Source of the DNA: Paenibacillus mucilaginosus 3016
GTDB taxonomy: Bacteria; Bacillota; Bacilli; Paenibacillales; NBRC-103111
Length of the DNA: 64,000 bases
Direction: 5' to 3'
Assembly: GCF_000250655.1 (NCBI RefSeq)
Contig: NC_016935.1
Location: forward strand, 6,962,001-7,026,000
Below are positions 26,594 through 38,636 of the stretch, piece by piece. The notes beneath the pieces were generated by a model. It saw only the letters and a program-made list of their open reading frames with translations. It did no database searches and had not been told where the DNA came from. Each line of letters starts with the position of its first letter. Position 1 is the first letter of the stretch. A program made the position numbers and the translations under genes.

Positions 26594-26730
26594 AACCTTC
26601 CCCCCTTCCCGTCTTATTCGCTGCCTATGTGTCTCATTGTAGAGCCTGAAGGGCAGCAGGAGAGTGGAGGAATCTATGGGAAAAGTTTCATTTTTCTCCT
26701 GTAGCCCTATCCTCCGGGAGGAAATAAAAA

Positions 26731-26758
26731 ACAGGCGCCCGAAGTTCGGTACGCCTGT
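26731..26758 (-). terminator. Terminator after the GH105 gene
   Basis: ACAGGCG ... CGCCTGT stem with inner CGAA/TTCGG pairing, followed on the minus strand by TTTTTTATTT. Shares primary sequence with terminators at 47639 and 60035. Confidence 0.85.
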
Positions 26759-26784
26759 GATCCCATCACTGTGAAGGCTGCTGC

Positions 26785-27900
26785 TTAAGAAGCAGCCTGA
26801 TTAAGAAGCCGCTTGATTTCGTTGTACGCCATAAGCAGCGGCGCCGCGCCGTGCCCGTTATTGTCCACGATCTTCTCGCTATGAAGATAATAGTCGACGC
26901 TGCCGTCCCGGACGGCACCGGTATCGGGATGTGTGCCGAGACCCGCGCTTCGGCAAATCCCGCCCAGCAGCACTTCCCCCTCCTCTTCCCGCACATAACG
27001 GCTGACCGTTCCGTCGAAGGCCTTCTTCCCGTGCCCTGCATATTCGCCCGGCAGGAAGCCGAGACGGACCCCCTTCAGGATGGCGTAGGCCATCATGAGG
27101 GTACCGCTGCTCTCGAGATAATTATCCGGATGGTCGGCCCGGTCGACCACCTGATACCACATCCCTTCGCTGTGCTGATGCCGCAGCATGTCGTCTATGG
27201 TATCCTGCAGATCCTGCTGCAGGAACCCGGCGTCGGCCTCCTCGCCCTCCAGCAGCTCCAGCACGTCGACAAGTGCCATCACATACCAGCCGACCGCCCG
27301 CCCCCATACATTCGGGGACTGGCCGGTGACCGGGTCGCTCCAGAACATCTGCCGGCTCTCATCATAGGCATGGCTGTAGAGCCGCTTCTTCTCGTTGTAG
27401 ATGTTCTTCCGGACGTTGCGGAACTGGGCAAGCGTATCCGAATACTCCTTAGGTTCGGCAAACTGCTTCGTATATTGAACATAGAACGGCTGTCCCATGT
27501 ACAATCCGTCTAACCATACTTGATGAGGGTAATTGGATTTGTGCCAGAACGCCCCCGAGTTCGTCCGGGGATAGTGGGACAATTGCCCGTAAAGCAAATC
27601 CATAACACGTTTATATTTCGGGTCGCGCTCCCGCTCGTATAAGGGAAACAGCACGGTGGCCATTCGAATCTGGTCGATATTATAATAGGCTGGGTTGACA
27701 GCGGAGATATTCCCCTCCTCATCATACAGCCGGTCGATGAACCCCTTGACGAACTGATAGTCCTCTTCACTGCCGGTCTGCGCCCAGCTGTCCAGATACG
27801 CCTTCAGAATGCAGCCTTCAATATAATGCCAGCGGACGGAATACCACTTCGGTTCCGCCCTGTACTGCGCCTTCATCTTGTCCACAAGCCCGTATTCCAC
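26785..27900 (-). CDS. GH105 unsaturated rhamnogalacturonyl hydrolase (YteR-like)
   Basis: 371 residues, no signal peptide, so cytosolic. The (alpha/alpha)6 family pattern is clear: RWHYIEGC near 25, [20 protein letters not shown] near 120-140 with the catalytic Asp of WLDG, and [16 protein letters not shown] near 200-215. It removes the 4,5-unsaturated uronic acid from oligosaccharides left by pectate or rhamnogalacturonan lyases, a water-addition mechanism. The start is a GTG at 27900 with GAGGGAG about twelve bases upstream, a long spacing. It follows the YesS-like regulator gene (gap 84 bases) and ends at the terminator 26731. Confidence 0.9.
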   Translation of the reverse strand: MEYGLVDKMKAQYRAEPKWYSVRWHYIEGCILKAYLDSWAQTGSEEDYQFVKGFIDRLYDEEGNISAVNPAYYNIDQIRMATVLFPLYERERDPKYKRVMDLLYGQLSHYPRTNSGAFWHKSNYPHQVWLDGLYMGQPFYVQYTKQFAEPKEYSDTLAQFRNVRKNIYNEKKRLYSHAYDESRQMFWSDPVTGQSPNVWGRAVGWYVMALVDVLELLEGEEADAGFLQQDLQDTIDDMLRHQHSEGMWYQVVDRADHPDNYLESSGTLMMAYAILKGVRLGFLPGEYAGHGKKAFDGTVSRYVREEEGEVLLGGICRSAGLGTHPDTGAVRDGSVDYYLHSEKIVDNNGHGAAPLLMAYNEIKRLLNQAAS

Positions 27901-27984
27901 TGGTTCTTCGCTCCCTCTCCACCTGGATTGTCCTGCACGCTGCGGCGTTCATCCGGCTCTCCCCGTTCACCTCTGACCGCGCAG

Positions 27985-30261
27985 CTATCCGCTCGAGTGG
28001 CTGTCACGGTACTGACCCGGGGTCATGCCGGTCAGCTTTCGGAAGGTCCGGATAAAGCCCGTCGCATTCGTGTAATTCAGACGCCCTGCGATTTCGGTAA
28101 TTTTCAGATCGGTGTTCTCCAGCCACGACTTGGCCATCTTCATCCGGTAATCCGTCAAATAATCGATAAACGTGACTCCGATCTCCTTCTTGAACACCCG
28201 GCTCAAATAAACAGGATGGTACTTGAGGCGTTCCGCGCATGTCTCCAGCGTAAGATCCCGGCCGTACTGCTCATGGATAAGCTGAACCATCTCATGGGCG
28301 ATATTGATATATTGGCGGTCGACGCGCTCCCTCATATATTCCAGGATGGGCGGCAGGAATTCCTGCTTGAACCAGGCTGTCATTTCCGAGGCGGTATGCA
28401 GCTTGACGAACCGGTTCAGAATCGATTGGTTCCGGACGAGACTGTGCAGCGAGCCCTCCTGTTCGTTCACCAGACGGTACACGCGGTTGACCAGCTGCAG
28501 CATCACCATCTGAAAATCGTTGAAGCCGATCTCCTTCTCCATGATCGCTTCGACATACCGGTCATAATGCCCGGCTGTGGAGACGGAATCGCCGACCTTG
28601 AGCGCATGGATGACGTCGTCCTCGAAATGCTCCAGGGACACACAAGCGCTGCTTCGCTGCCCGGAGCCGAGCTTCATATCGTCATAATGGAGAATGATGT
28701 CGTTGCCGAGACTGATTCTCCGCTTCAAGGCCTCCAAGGCCTCCGTGTACGCATGGTTCGCGTCGGTATATCGGGTGAAGCTCCGGCTGATGCCGATGCT
28801 GACCTTCAATTGCAGCAGCTCGTACACCCTCGTTTTGATCCAGGCGGCCGTTTGATGCAAAAAGGCTTTGCATGCATCCGGGTCGTCGGAGTCGCTGATC
28901 AGGATCGAAATCTGGGACTGATCGAGCAGCACATTGCCCAGCAATCCTGAAGAGGGAATGAGCTCGCCCACCATGTTGTTGATCGCGAACAGCAGGAGCT
29001 CCTTATCGTTCTCCGTGAACCGGGTTTCATGAAGCGCATCAATTTGGAGGGTCAGCACCCCCATCGACCTGCCCTTGCCGGCAAATCCGTAGGTCTCGCT
29101 CTTGTAGGTAAATTCGCTTTCCGTGATCTGTCCCATGAGCAGCTTGAGCACAAAAAACTCCCTCATCTGCCCGCGCTGCCCCTGTAGCTGGGTCTGAAGC
29201 TGCTTTCGCGTGCGGAACAGCGAATTGAACCTGTCCTCGATATAGGCGAACTCATCCTGCTGCCGGGAGACCGCCGCCTCGCCGCCATACCGTTCCATCA
29301 TCAGGAACAGACGGCGGAACGGGGAGTACATGCGCCTGGACCCGTAATAGGCGCCGGCCGCGATAATAACAAAGATGATGAGACAGGCGTTGAGGGTAAT
29401 GACCGCAATTTTTTTGGACTCCTTCGTCATCGATTCAATCGAATTGACCGAGGCATATGTCCAGTGATTGTAAGGGGACACCCGGTAGTTCACCGCCATG
29501 CCGTCCGCCTCGAAATACCCGCCGGAGTTCGTAAGCGTTTTCAGATGAAGCAGAATGCTATCCGTCAGATCGACCGAGCCCGGGTTCGTCAGGAACGGCA
29601 GCCCTTCGCGGCTCACCACATACATGTTGCCCCACTGCTCGTTCGGCGTCATGTCGCTCTCCAGCTTCTGTTCATCCATGTCGATGATCAGAAGGGCCTT
29701 CGGCTCGCTTGAGGGCGCGATCATGGGCAGCTTGACGACCATCCGGACCGTCTCCCGTGCGGGCGCTTCCTCTTCGGTGCTGCCGCCCCTCTTCTTCCCG
29801 GTGCCGCCGGCCAGCCAGAACAAGTTCTTCGGATTGCTGCTGTACTCGCTCAGCAGATCCGGCTCCAAATAATCGCGAACCTTCGTAAAGCCCAGATTGC
29901 TGATCATCCAGTCATGCTCCAGGTTCACCAGGTGCGTATCCGCCACACCCGACAGCGAGTGCAGGTTGTACAGACCCTTGGCCAGATCCGTTATCGTGAC
30001 AAAATCGTCAGGCGTCAAATCATCGTACAGATGATCGGTAACCAGAGAGGAGCTTACATATTGGACGGCTCCCATTTCCACATGTTTCAACACCTGCTCG
30101 ATTCTCATCTGATTCTGAAGCAGCATGTGCGTGTTGCCTTCGTTCACCTTCTGCTCGGTATCCTTGGAGGCGATATAGTAGGAGATCATCCCGATGGAAA
30201 CGACCGGCGCTGCCACTAACAACAGAGTGAAAACAAGTAATCGATACAAGTATCTGGGCAA
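27985..30261 (-). CDS. YesS-like membrane AraC-family regulator
   Basis: 758 residues: membrane span at about 7-30, an extracellular sensor region to about 290, span 2 at about 295-315 (ITLNACLIIFVIIAAGAYYG), a cytoplasmic middle region of about 330 residues, and a C-terminal AraC domain at about 660-755 (DLTLETCAERLKYHPVYLSRVFKKEIG, ITEIAGRLNYTNATGFIRTFRKLTG). There is no receiver domain: sensing and DNA binding are in one chain. In B. subtilis YesS and relatives control pectin-derived sugar genes; the GH105 gene and the uronide operon on either side suggest the same job. Confidence 0.9.
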   Translation of the reverse strand: MPRYLYRLLVFTLLLVAAPVVSIGMISYYIASKDTEQKVNEGNTHMLLQNQMRIEQVLKHVEMGAVQYVSSSLVTDHLYDDLTPDDFVTITDLAKGLYNLHSLSGVADTHLVNLEHDWMISNLGFTKVRDYLEPDLLSEYSSNPKNLFWLAGGTGKKRGGSTEEEAPARETVRMVVKLPMIAPSSEPKALLIIDMDEQKLESDMTPNEQWGNMYVVSREGLPFLTNPGSVDLTDSILLHLKTLTNSGGYFEADGMAVNYRVSPYNHWTYASVNSIESMTKESKKIAVITLNACLIIFVIIAAGAYYGSRRMYSPFRRLFLMMERYGGEAAVSRQQDEFAYIEDRFNSLFRTRKQLQTQLQGQRGQMREFFVLKLLMGQITESEFTYKSETYGFAGKGRSMGVLTLQIDALHETRFTENDKELLLFAINNMVGELIPSSGLLGNVLLDQSQISILISDSDDPDACKAFLHQTAAWIKTRVYELLQLKVSIGISRSFTRYTDANHAYTEALEALKRRISLGNDIILHYDDMKLGSGQRSSACVSLEHFEDDVIHALKVGDSVSTAGHYDRYVEAIMEKEIGFNDFQMVMLQLVNRVYRLVNEQEGSLHSLVRNQSILNRFVKLHTASEMTAWFKQEFLPPILEYMRERVDRQYINIAHEMVQLIHEQYGRDLTLETCAERLKYHPVYLSRVFKKEIGVTFIDYLTDYRMKMAKSWLENTDLKITEIAGRLNYTNATGFIRTFRKLTGMTPGQYRDSHSSG

Positions 30262-30310
30262 TGGAACCCTCCTCCCCCTCTCACTTCATGCGGAGCATCG
30301 ATAAAAGAAA

Positions 30311-30340
30311 CCGGAAGGAGCGGAAAAACGGCTCCCCCGG
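30311..30340 (-). terminator. Terminator closing the uronide/aldarate operon
   Basis: CCGG-AA-GGAGC ... GCTCC-CC-CCGG stem, loop around GGAAAAACG, then TTTCTTTTATC on the minus strand. It separates the galactarate dehydratase gene from the regulator gene. Confidence 0.75.
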
Positions 30341-30368
30341 CTATCATTATATCAAAAAGTTCGGAAGA

Positions 30369-32462
<2,094 letters not shown>

Positions 32463-32497
32463 TCCCGATTCCGCCTTTCTTAAGCGCTCAATTTGAA

Positions 32498-33955
32498 TTA
32501 AGGTGTCACTGCTACGGTCTTGACCTGCGTAAAGAATTCAATGGCCGCCCGGCCTTGCTCCCGGGAATAGGAGCTGGACAGCTTCATGCCGCCGAACGGC
32601 GCCTGCGGCTCCACACCCGCCGTCTCTCCGTTGATCTTGATCAAGCCCGCTTCGATCGCGTTCACGAAACGGTGGATGCTCTTCTGGCTCTGTGTGAAAA
32701 GAGCCGCGGCCAGGCCGTACCGGACATGGTTGGCAAGCTCGATCGCATGCTCCAGATCGTCCGCTTCCAGAATGACGAGCACCGGGCCGAAGATTTCTTC
32801 CTGTGCGAGCAGGCTGTTCGGGTCCACCCCATCCAATATCGTCGGCTCGATATAATAGCCCTTCCCGAAGCCGCCTTCCGTTCTCGCTCTGCCTCCGGCA
32901 AGCAGCCTCGCCCCTTCCCGGATGCCCTGCTCCACCATGCCCAGGATGCTGTCATACTGCCGCTTCGAGACCACCGGACCGAGATAGCAATCGCCCTCCC
33001 GCGGATCGGACAGCTTGATGCGCTGGGCACGTTCGACAAGCAGGGCCGTCAGCTCCGCCTTGACCGATTTCTCCACGATCACGCGGCTGGTCGCCGTGCA
33101 TTTCTGGCCGGCCGAGCGCATGGCCGCGCTGATGATCGTGTCCGCCGCCCTGCCGAGATCGGCATCGGCCAGCACGACGCTTGCGTTCTTCCCGCCCATC
33201 TCCAGCTGGTACTTGGCGTGGCGGGCCGAAGCCGCCTGCGCGACGGTCCTGCCTACCGCGTCCGAACCGGTGAAGGAGATGCCGGTAATCCCCGGATGCT
33301 CCAGCATGCGCTGCCCGACGACGGAGCCCGAGCCGCTCACCAGCTGCACGATCCCGCGGGGCAGCCCGCTTGCTTCGAGCAGCTGCATGAGATAGGACGC
33401 GGTGATGGTGGCATGCTCCGCCGGCTTCCAGACGACGGTGTTGCCGAAGATCAGCGCCGGGGCCATCTTCCAGACCGGGATGGCGGCCGGGAAGTTCCAC
33501 GGCGTAATCAGACCGACGACTCCGAGCGGAACGCGGGTCGTATACAGATGGGACACGCCGTCGGTTGCCGGCAGCACTTCGCCCACGCTGCGAAGCCCTT
33601 CACCCGCATAGTAGCGCAGCAGCACGACTGCACGGTTGACCTCGCCCCTGGCTTCGCCGATCGGCTTCCCCATCTCCAGGGTCAGCAGATCCGCGAGCTC
33701 CTGCGCATGCTCTTCGATCTTTTGCGCGGCCTTGAACAGATAGGCTCCCCTCTCGCCCCCCGACAGGCCGGCCCATCCGGGAAGCGCGAGCCCCGCGGCC
33801 TGAACCGCAAGGTCGACATCCGCCGCGGTCAGCTGCAGGCTGCGTCCCACCAGTATAGAGCTGTCCAGCGGGCTGTAATGCTCCTTAAGCGGCCGGCCCT
33901 CCGGGTCGATCCAGCCCCCGTCCACATAAGCGGTTCGTTCGATCACCGTTGTCAT
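32498..33955 (-). CDS. Aldehyde dehydrogenase, probable 2,5-dioxovalerate (ketoglutarate semialdehyde) dehydrogenase
   Basis: 485 residues from the ATG at 33955 (GGAGGAAGGACAAA upstream); a further upstream ATG at 34015 lies inside the preceding gene. All ALDH signatures are present: oxyanion Asn in TPWNFPAAIPVWK, cofactor-site Ser/Gly in SFTGSDAVGR, general base Glu in LEMGGKNA, and nucleophile Cys in AGQKCTATSR. EIFGPVL and PFGGMKLSSSYSREQG close the fold. Sequence alone gives only NAD(P)-dependent ALDH; the place between a binding-protein gene and two aldarate enzymes suggests oxidation of 2-oxoglutarate semialdehyde, the last step to the TCA cycle. Confidence 0.85.
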   Translation of the reverse strand: MTTVIERTAYVDGGWIDPEGRPLKEHYSPLDSSILVGRSLQLTAADVDLAVQAAGLALPGWAGLSGGERGAYLFKAAQKIEEHAQELADLLTLEMGKPIGEARGEVNRAVVLLRYYAGEGLRSVGEVLPATDGVSHLYTTRVPLGVVGLITPWNFPAAIPVWKMAPALIFGNTVVWKPAEHATITASYLMQLLEASGLPRGIVQLVSGSGSVVGQRMLEHPGITGISFTGSDAVGRTVAQAASARHAKYQLEMGGKNASVVLADADLGRAADTIISAAMRSAGQKCTATSRVIVEKSVKAELTALLVERAQRIKLSDPREGDCYLGPVVSKRQYDSILGMVEQGIREGARLLAGGRARTEGGFGKGYYIEPTILDGVDPNSLLAQEEIFGPVLVILEADDLEHAIELANHVRYGLAAALFTQSQKSIHRFVNAIEAGLIKINGETAGVEPQAPFGGMKLSSSYSREQGRAAIEFFTQVKTVAVTP

Positions 33956-33974
33956 TTTGTCCTTCCTCCATTTC

Positions 33975-35510
33975 CTATTTTTTCTGCTTTGCGTACTCTG
34001 CCGTGAATTCTTCAATGACCTTGTCTCCGCCCATCTTTCTCCATGCCTCGATCTCCGCCTGGAAGCCGGCCTCGTCGAGCTTGCCCATAATGAATTTGGT
34101 TTGGGCGTCGCGAATGTGCGTATCCAGCTCGGAGCCGTTCTCCACGTAGGTCTTCGAATTCAGCGTGAGGGCCACATTCGGAACGACGTTCTTGAGATTG
34201 TCGGAGATGACCTTCCAGCCTTTCTCCTGCAGGGCGTCCAGCTTCAGAGGAAGTCCTTTGCCCGTTACCTCGAACGACGGCAGGCTGTCGCGGAACGGCT
34301 TGACCTCCAGGTTAAAGAGGTTCAGATCGAGGAATTCGGCTTTCCCGTCGTCCGTCTTCTTGAAGTGCTTGCCTTCGAGGCCCCGGGTAAGCAGCGTGGA
34401 CATCTCCGGCTCCAGCAGCTTGTCGAAGAACGCCAGCAGGCGCTTCAGCTCCTCCTCCGATTTCACGCTGGACTTAGGGAAGACGAAGAACCCGTTATTG
34501 CCCGGCTCGGCCGGTACCCGATTGCCGCCTGGGCCGGCGAACGGAACCACATCCACTACCGCATCCGGAACGGCCTTCTTCAGGTTATTGGCCGAGGTAG
34601 CCGCGGCAGAGGCCACGGTATTCACCCGGATGGCCACCTTCCCGGCATTCCACTTGTTGTCGGCATCCGCCGCCTGGACGACGGAGAAGTCCTGGTTGAT
34701 CAGCTTCTCTGCATACAGCCGCCTCAGCAGCTTCAGCGAGTCCTGGTAGGGCGCCGTCATGAACTCCGGGATGACTTTGCCGTCCACAAGCCCCCATTTG
34801 TTCGGAGCTCCCTGGGCGACGGCCAGCCGGGTCAGGAACGCGCTGCTCGCAACCGGGTCATTATAGGATTTGTCGAGGAACATCCCGTACGTGTCGGCTT
34901 GGCCGTTCTTGTCGGGATCCTTCTCCGCGACGGTCTTCATCATCTGATACCAATCGTCGATCGTCACCGGAGCCTTCAGCCCCAGCGCATCGAACCAGTC
35001 CTTGCGGTGCGTTATGCCGGCCCTGCCGATATCCCGGTACAGCGGGAGCCCGTAGAGCTTCCCGTCGACCTTGATGTTGTCGTAATGCATCGGATTTGGC
35101 TCGGCCAGATTCTTGTAATCCTTCAGATACGGACCGATCTCCCAGAACAGACCGGATTGGATGGCGCTGAGCGTGGTCGCATTGAAGGTCAGCTTGAACG
35201 CTTTGGGCATATCGCCGGAGGCGATCATGACGTTCTTTTTGTCCTCGAAGGCCGCGGTCGGAATCCATTGAATCTCCAGCCGGGAGTTCGTGTACTGCTC
35301 GATGGCCCGTTCGATTTCACTATCCGCTTTGGGGGCCTCGCCGACCTGCGGCGTCCCGATGGTAATCTCAAGCGGTCCATCACCTGCTCCCCCCTTGGCC
35401 CCGTTGGCCGAATCCTTGGCGGCCGTCTGATCGCTGCTGCACCCGGCAAGTGATCCTGCGGTCAGCACCATGGAAAGCAGCAAAGCTGCACCCTGACGTT
35501 TTCTCTTCAT
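33975..35510 (-). CDS. Solute-binding lipoprotein with calcium-binding-like loop (LplA/AlgQ type)
   Basis: 511 residues from the ATG at 35510, seven bases after GGAGGG. Lipobox SLAGCSSD (Cys23). The family-1 binding fold includes the EF-hand-like loop DPDKNGQADTYG near 205, found in oligo-uronide-binding relatives such as AlgQ1/AlgQ2 where it binds calcium. It should deliver an oligosaccharide, likely uronic-acid-containing, to the two permeases encoded upstream. ALDH follows after 19 bases. Confidence 0.9.
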   Translation of the reverse strand: MKRKRQGAALLLSMVLTAGSLAGCSSDQTAAKDSANGAKGGAGDGPLEITIGTPQVGEAPKADSEIERAIEQYTNSRLEIQWIPTAAFEDKKNVMIASGDMPKAFKLTFNATTLSAIQSGLFWEIGPYLKDYKNLAEPNPMHYDNIKVDGKLYGLPLYRDIGRAGITHRKDWFDALGLKAPVTIDDWYQMMKTVAEKDPDKNGQADTYGMFLDKSYNDPVASSAFLTRLAVAQGAPNKWGLVDGKVIPEFMTAPYQDSLKLLRRLYAEKLINQDFSVVQAADADNKWNAGKVAIRVNTVASAAATSANNLKKAVPDAVVDVVPFAGPGGNRVPAEPGNNGFFVFPKSSVKSEEELKRLLAFFDKLLEPEMSTLLTRGLEGKHFKKTDDGKAEFLDLNLFNLEVKPFRDSLPSFEVTGKGLPLKLDALQEKGWKVISDNLKNVVPNVALTLNSKTYVENGSELDTHIRDAQTKFIMGKLDEAGFQAEIEAWRKMGGDKVIEEFTAEYAKQKK

Positions 35511-35563
35511 TCCGAAACCCTCCTTTTGCATCTGTTTGTATCTGGTTGAACCGGGACGGCCCG

Positions 35564-36446
35564 CTATCCCTTGACCGATCCCAGCATAACGCCTTTCGCA
35601 AAGTGCTTCTGAAGAAACGGGTAGACGAGCAGGATCGGCACCGTCGCAATGACGATCGAAGCCATACGGATCGTCTGCGGCAAATAATCCTCCGGGTCCT
35701 GCTGCGTGGTGGAATCCCCGATCTGGTCCTGCGAGAGCAGCACAATCTGCCGGAGAACAATCTGGACCGGAAACTTCACGGAATCGTTAATGTACATAAC
35801 GGCGTTGAAGTAGGTGTTCCAGTGGCCCACCGCATAGAACAGGCCGAAGGTCGCCATAGCCGGCAGGGATAAGGGCAGCACGATGCGGAACAGAATCCCC
35901 AGATCGCTGCAGCCGTCGATTCTGGCCGCGTCCTCCAGCCCGTCGGGAATCTGCTGGAAGAAGTTCTTCAGTACGATCAGATTAAAGGCGCTGATCGCCG
36001 TAGGGATCATCAGCGACCAATACGTATTGATCATGCCGAACGCTTTGACGACAAAATAGGTCGGGATCATCCCCCCGCTGAACAGCATCGTGATCAGGAC
36101 CAGAAGCAGGATCGTCCGCCTGCCCTTCAGTGTGCTGCGTGCCAGAGGATACGCCGTGATGGAGGTGAAGAACAGATTGATCGCGGTTCCGAACACGGTG
36201 ATATAGACCGAAACCAGGATGGCTCTCATCATCGTATCCGTCGAGAAAATATACTGATAGGCCGCAAAGGTGAATTCCTTCGGGAACAGCAGCAGCCCTC
36301 CCTTAACCACCTCCGCCGGGGAGGTAAACGATACGGCAAGAATGTACAGGAATGGAATCACGGTAATCAGCGAAAAGAGCAGCAGCAGGGAAGCATTGGC
36401 CGCATTGAACAGCTTGCTGCCGACCGTCCGGTTCTCAATGGACACT
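35564..36446 (-). CDS. CUT1 sugar ABC permease (LplC type)
   Basis: 294 residues from a GTG at 36446 (GGAGGG eight bases upstream); the open frame extends further but that part overlaps the previous gene and is not hydrophobic. Six membrane spans, EAA loop EDAARIDGCSDLGILFRIVLPLS, and C-terminal LQKHFAKGVMLGSVKG. Partner of the frameshifted permease encoded just upstream. Confidence 0.9.
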
Positions 36447-36464
36447 TCATTCTCCCTCCTCGTG

Positions 36465-37425
36465 TTAATAGACGCCTTCTTCTCCGAATTTCTTGGCCAG
36501 CCAATTGGCGCCAAGCACCAGGACCAGTCCGACCGCCGATTTGAACAGGCCCACCGCCGCACTGTAGCTGTACTGCGCCTGGGTTAACCCTTTCAGGTAA
36601 ACATAGGTGTCGAACACTTCCCCGACTTCCCTGTTGACGGAATTGAGCATGAGGAAGATATGCTCGAAGCCCGTGTCCAGGAAGCTGCCCAGACGCAGAA
36701 TGAACAGGATGACGATCGTGCTGCGGATCGCGGGCAGCGTAACGTGCCAGAGCTGCCGCCAGCGGCCGGCTCCATCGATGCGTGCCGCCTCATAGAGCTG
36801 CAGGTCCACGCCGGACAAAGCCGCCAGGAAAATAATCGTCCCCCCATCCGGCCTCCTTCCAGATGGATTGGGAGATGATCATCGTCCGGAACCATTCCTC
36901 GCTGAGCAGGAAAGGAATCTTCTCAAAGCCGAGCCGGGCGATGATATCGTTAATAATGCCCCCTTCCGTCGTAAGAAGCACATAGAAAATGCCGACGGCC
37001 ACCACCCACGAAACGAAATGCGGCAGATACAGCATCGTCTGGACCCACCGCTTGAACGTCTCCCGGCGAACCTCATTTAACATCAGGGCCAGAATGATGG
37101 GCAGCGGAAAGAAGAACACCAGGTTATACATCGCAAGAACAAACGTATTTCGGAACAGCATCCAGAATTGCGGCTCGGTGAAGAACCGTTCAAAGTGCTT
37201 CAACCCTACCCATGGACTCTCCAAAAATCCGATATGCGGCTTGTAGTCCTGGAAAGCGATGGCCAATCCGAACATGGGCACGTACTTGAATAGTAGAAAG
37301 TACAAGACGCCCGGGACAAGAAGCATGTACAGCCATTTGTCCCTGAGGATCTGTCGTCCCGCCGGAAACCGTCTAGGCTTGACTGCTGAAACTGCTGCCA
37401 GCTGAACTTCATATTGCCGTTTCAT
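36465..37425 (-). pseudogene. CUT1 sugar ABC permease (LplB type), single frameshift
   Basis: The 5' frame from the ATG at 37425 (GGAGGGAAAGGG upstream) gives WLYMLLVPGVLYFLLFKY, YLPHFVSWVVA and SQSIWKEAGWG, then shifts. Removing one base from the C6 run at 36840-36845 gives TIIFLAALSGVDLQLYEAAR and the EAA loop EAARIDGAGRWRQLWHVTLP, ending WLAKKFGEEGVY at 36465: a full ~319-residue LplB. First gene of the uronide operon. A sequencing indel is more likely than decay because all later genes are well kept. Confidence 0.85.
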
Positions 37426-37458
37426 CCCTTTCCCTCCTGTTGATGTGGATTGCACTCA

Positions 37459-37472
37459 AGACAGCGCTTACA
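37459..37472. promoter_or_regulatory. cre site (CcpA) before the uronide operon
   Basis: Minus strand TGTAAGCGCTGTCT fits TGWNANCGNTNWCA at 13 of 14 positions with the CG core. It lies 34 bases before the first ATG, a position suited to roadblock or promoter repression by CcpA. Confidence 0.65.
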
Positions 37473-37802
37473 ACTCCGATCATAAGAGACCGCGGTCTGA
37501 CAGGCAATAGTACTGCCGCAACCAATCCCTTCCGAAGCCTGATACCACGGGCTTTTTTCCACCCGGATCATCATCTTTTGCACAGGCATCGTACTCGTTT
37601 AACCCGCTTCGGCACCGTATCGGCAGACGATCAGAACGGGGGTTCTGCAAAAATGCACAAAAAAACAAGGGCGGCTGCCGCGGCAGTCCGCTCCTTGCTG
37701 GGAATCCGATTCTTATTCACATGCCATCCAAAGAAGGAGTTTTCCTTCAATGGGACTTTTTTGCTCCCATGCGAAAAGCCGCTGCTTAGGAAGGGTCTTC
37801 CG
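37473..37802. other. Intergenic region between the Nik-type operon end and the uronide operon
   Basis: Contains the terminator at 37666-37697; the remaining ~200 bases should hold the uronide operon promoter, but I see no clear -35/-10 pair. No gene is seen. Confidence 0.4.
37658..37697 (-). terminator. Terminator of the Fur-regulated ABC operon
   Basis: CAAGG-GCGG-CTGCCG / CGGCAG-TCCGC-TCCTTG hairpin followed on the minus strand by GTTTTTTTG. The CTGCCGCGGCAG core is shared with the terminator at 44591-44626. Confidence 0.75.
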
Positions 37803-38624
37803 CTAAGACAACCGCTCTCTGGAACGGTAACGCGGATGCTCTGAAAGCATAGACCCCAGCAAGCTTCTCACCGCGGGGTGAGGCGACAGCAGAAACTGCT
37901 CTTTACGCTCGCAGTACTCGGCCACCTGGCCCTTCTCCATCACCGCCAGTGCATCGGCAATCGTATAAGCCGCTTTGATATCATGGGTAATGAACAGATA
38001 AGACAGCCCAAACGCGGACCTCAGGTCGCTCAGCAAACGCAGAATATTCGTCTGATGGACCATATCCAGGGAGCTGACCGCCTCGTCCAGCACGATCATC
38101 TTCGGCTTCAAGGCGATCGCCCTTGCGATATTGATTCGCTGCAGCTGGCCTCCGCTGAATTGATGAGGATACTTCCCCCCATCCTTGGCGCTTAATCCGA
38201 CACGCTCCAGCAGCTCTCCGACGGCCCGTTTTTGCTCCTGGGGCGACAAGGATTCATAATTGCCGAGCGGCTCACCGATGATTTGCTCGGCCGTCATCCT
38301 GGGGTTCACCGAGGAGTAACAATCCTGGAACACCACCTGGAGATCCCGGCGCAGCTGCCTGCGTATTTTGGAATCCACCGCATACAGATCGTGTCCCTGA
38401 AAGAGAACCTGGCCCTGCTTCGGCTTCTCCAACCCGAGAATGACCCGGCCCAGCGTACTCTTGCCGGCCCCGCTCGCTCCCAGAAGCCCGAGACATGTCC
38501 CTTCTTCGATCCGAAGCGATACGCCCGACAGTATATTCGTGTCCCGCTTGGAACGTCTGAACAAAGAGGAAGAGGCGTACGCATGCGTTACCTCGTTCAC
38601 TTGAAGCAGTGTCAATCTACTCAC
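37803..38624 (-). CDS. Nickel/peptide-type ABC ATPase (NikE/OppF/CntF class)
   Basis: 273 residues: Walker [10 protein letters not shown] near 49-57, Q-loop VVFQDCYSSVNPR near 97-109, signature FSGGQLQR near 155-162, Walker B KMIVLDEAVSSLD near 173-185 and switch His in FITHD near 215. The short form without a long oligopeptide-binding tail fits the NikE side of the family. Last gene of a five-gene importer with its partner ATPase, two permeases and a binding protein. Confidence 0.9.
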   Translation of the reverse strand: MSRLTLLQVNEVTHAYASSSLFRRSKRDTNILSGVSLRIEEGTCLGLLGASGAGKSTLGRVILGLEKPKQGQVLFQGHDLYAVDSKIRRQLRRDLQVVFQDCYSSVNPRMTAEQIIGEPLGNYESLSPQEQKRAVGELLERVGLSAKDGGKYPHQFSGGQLQRINIARAIALKPKMIVLDEAVSSLDMVHQTNILRLLSDLRSAFGLSYLFITHDIKAAYTIADALAVMEKGQVAEYCERKEQFLLSPHPAVRSLLGSMLSEHPRYRSRERLS

Positions 38625-38636
38625 CTCGATTCGGGG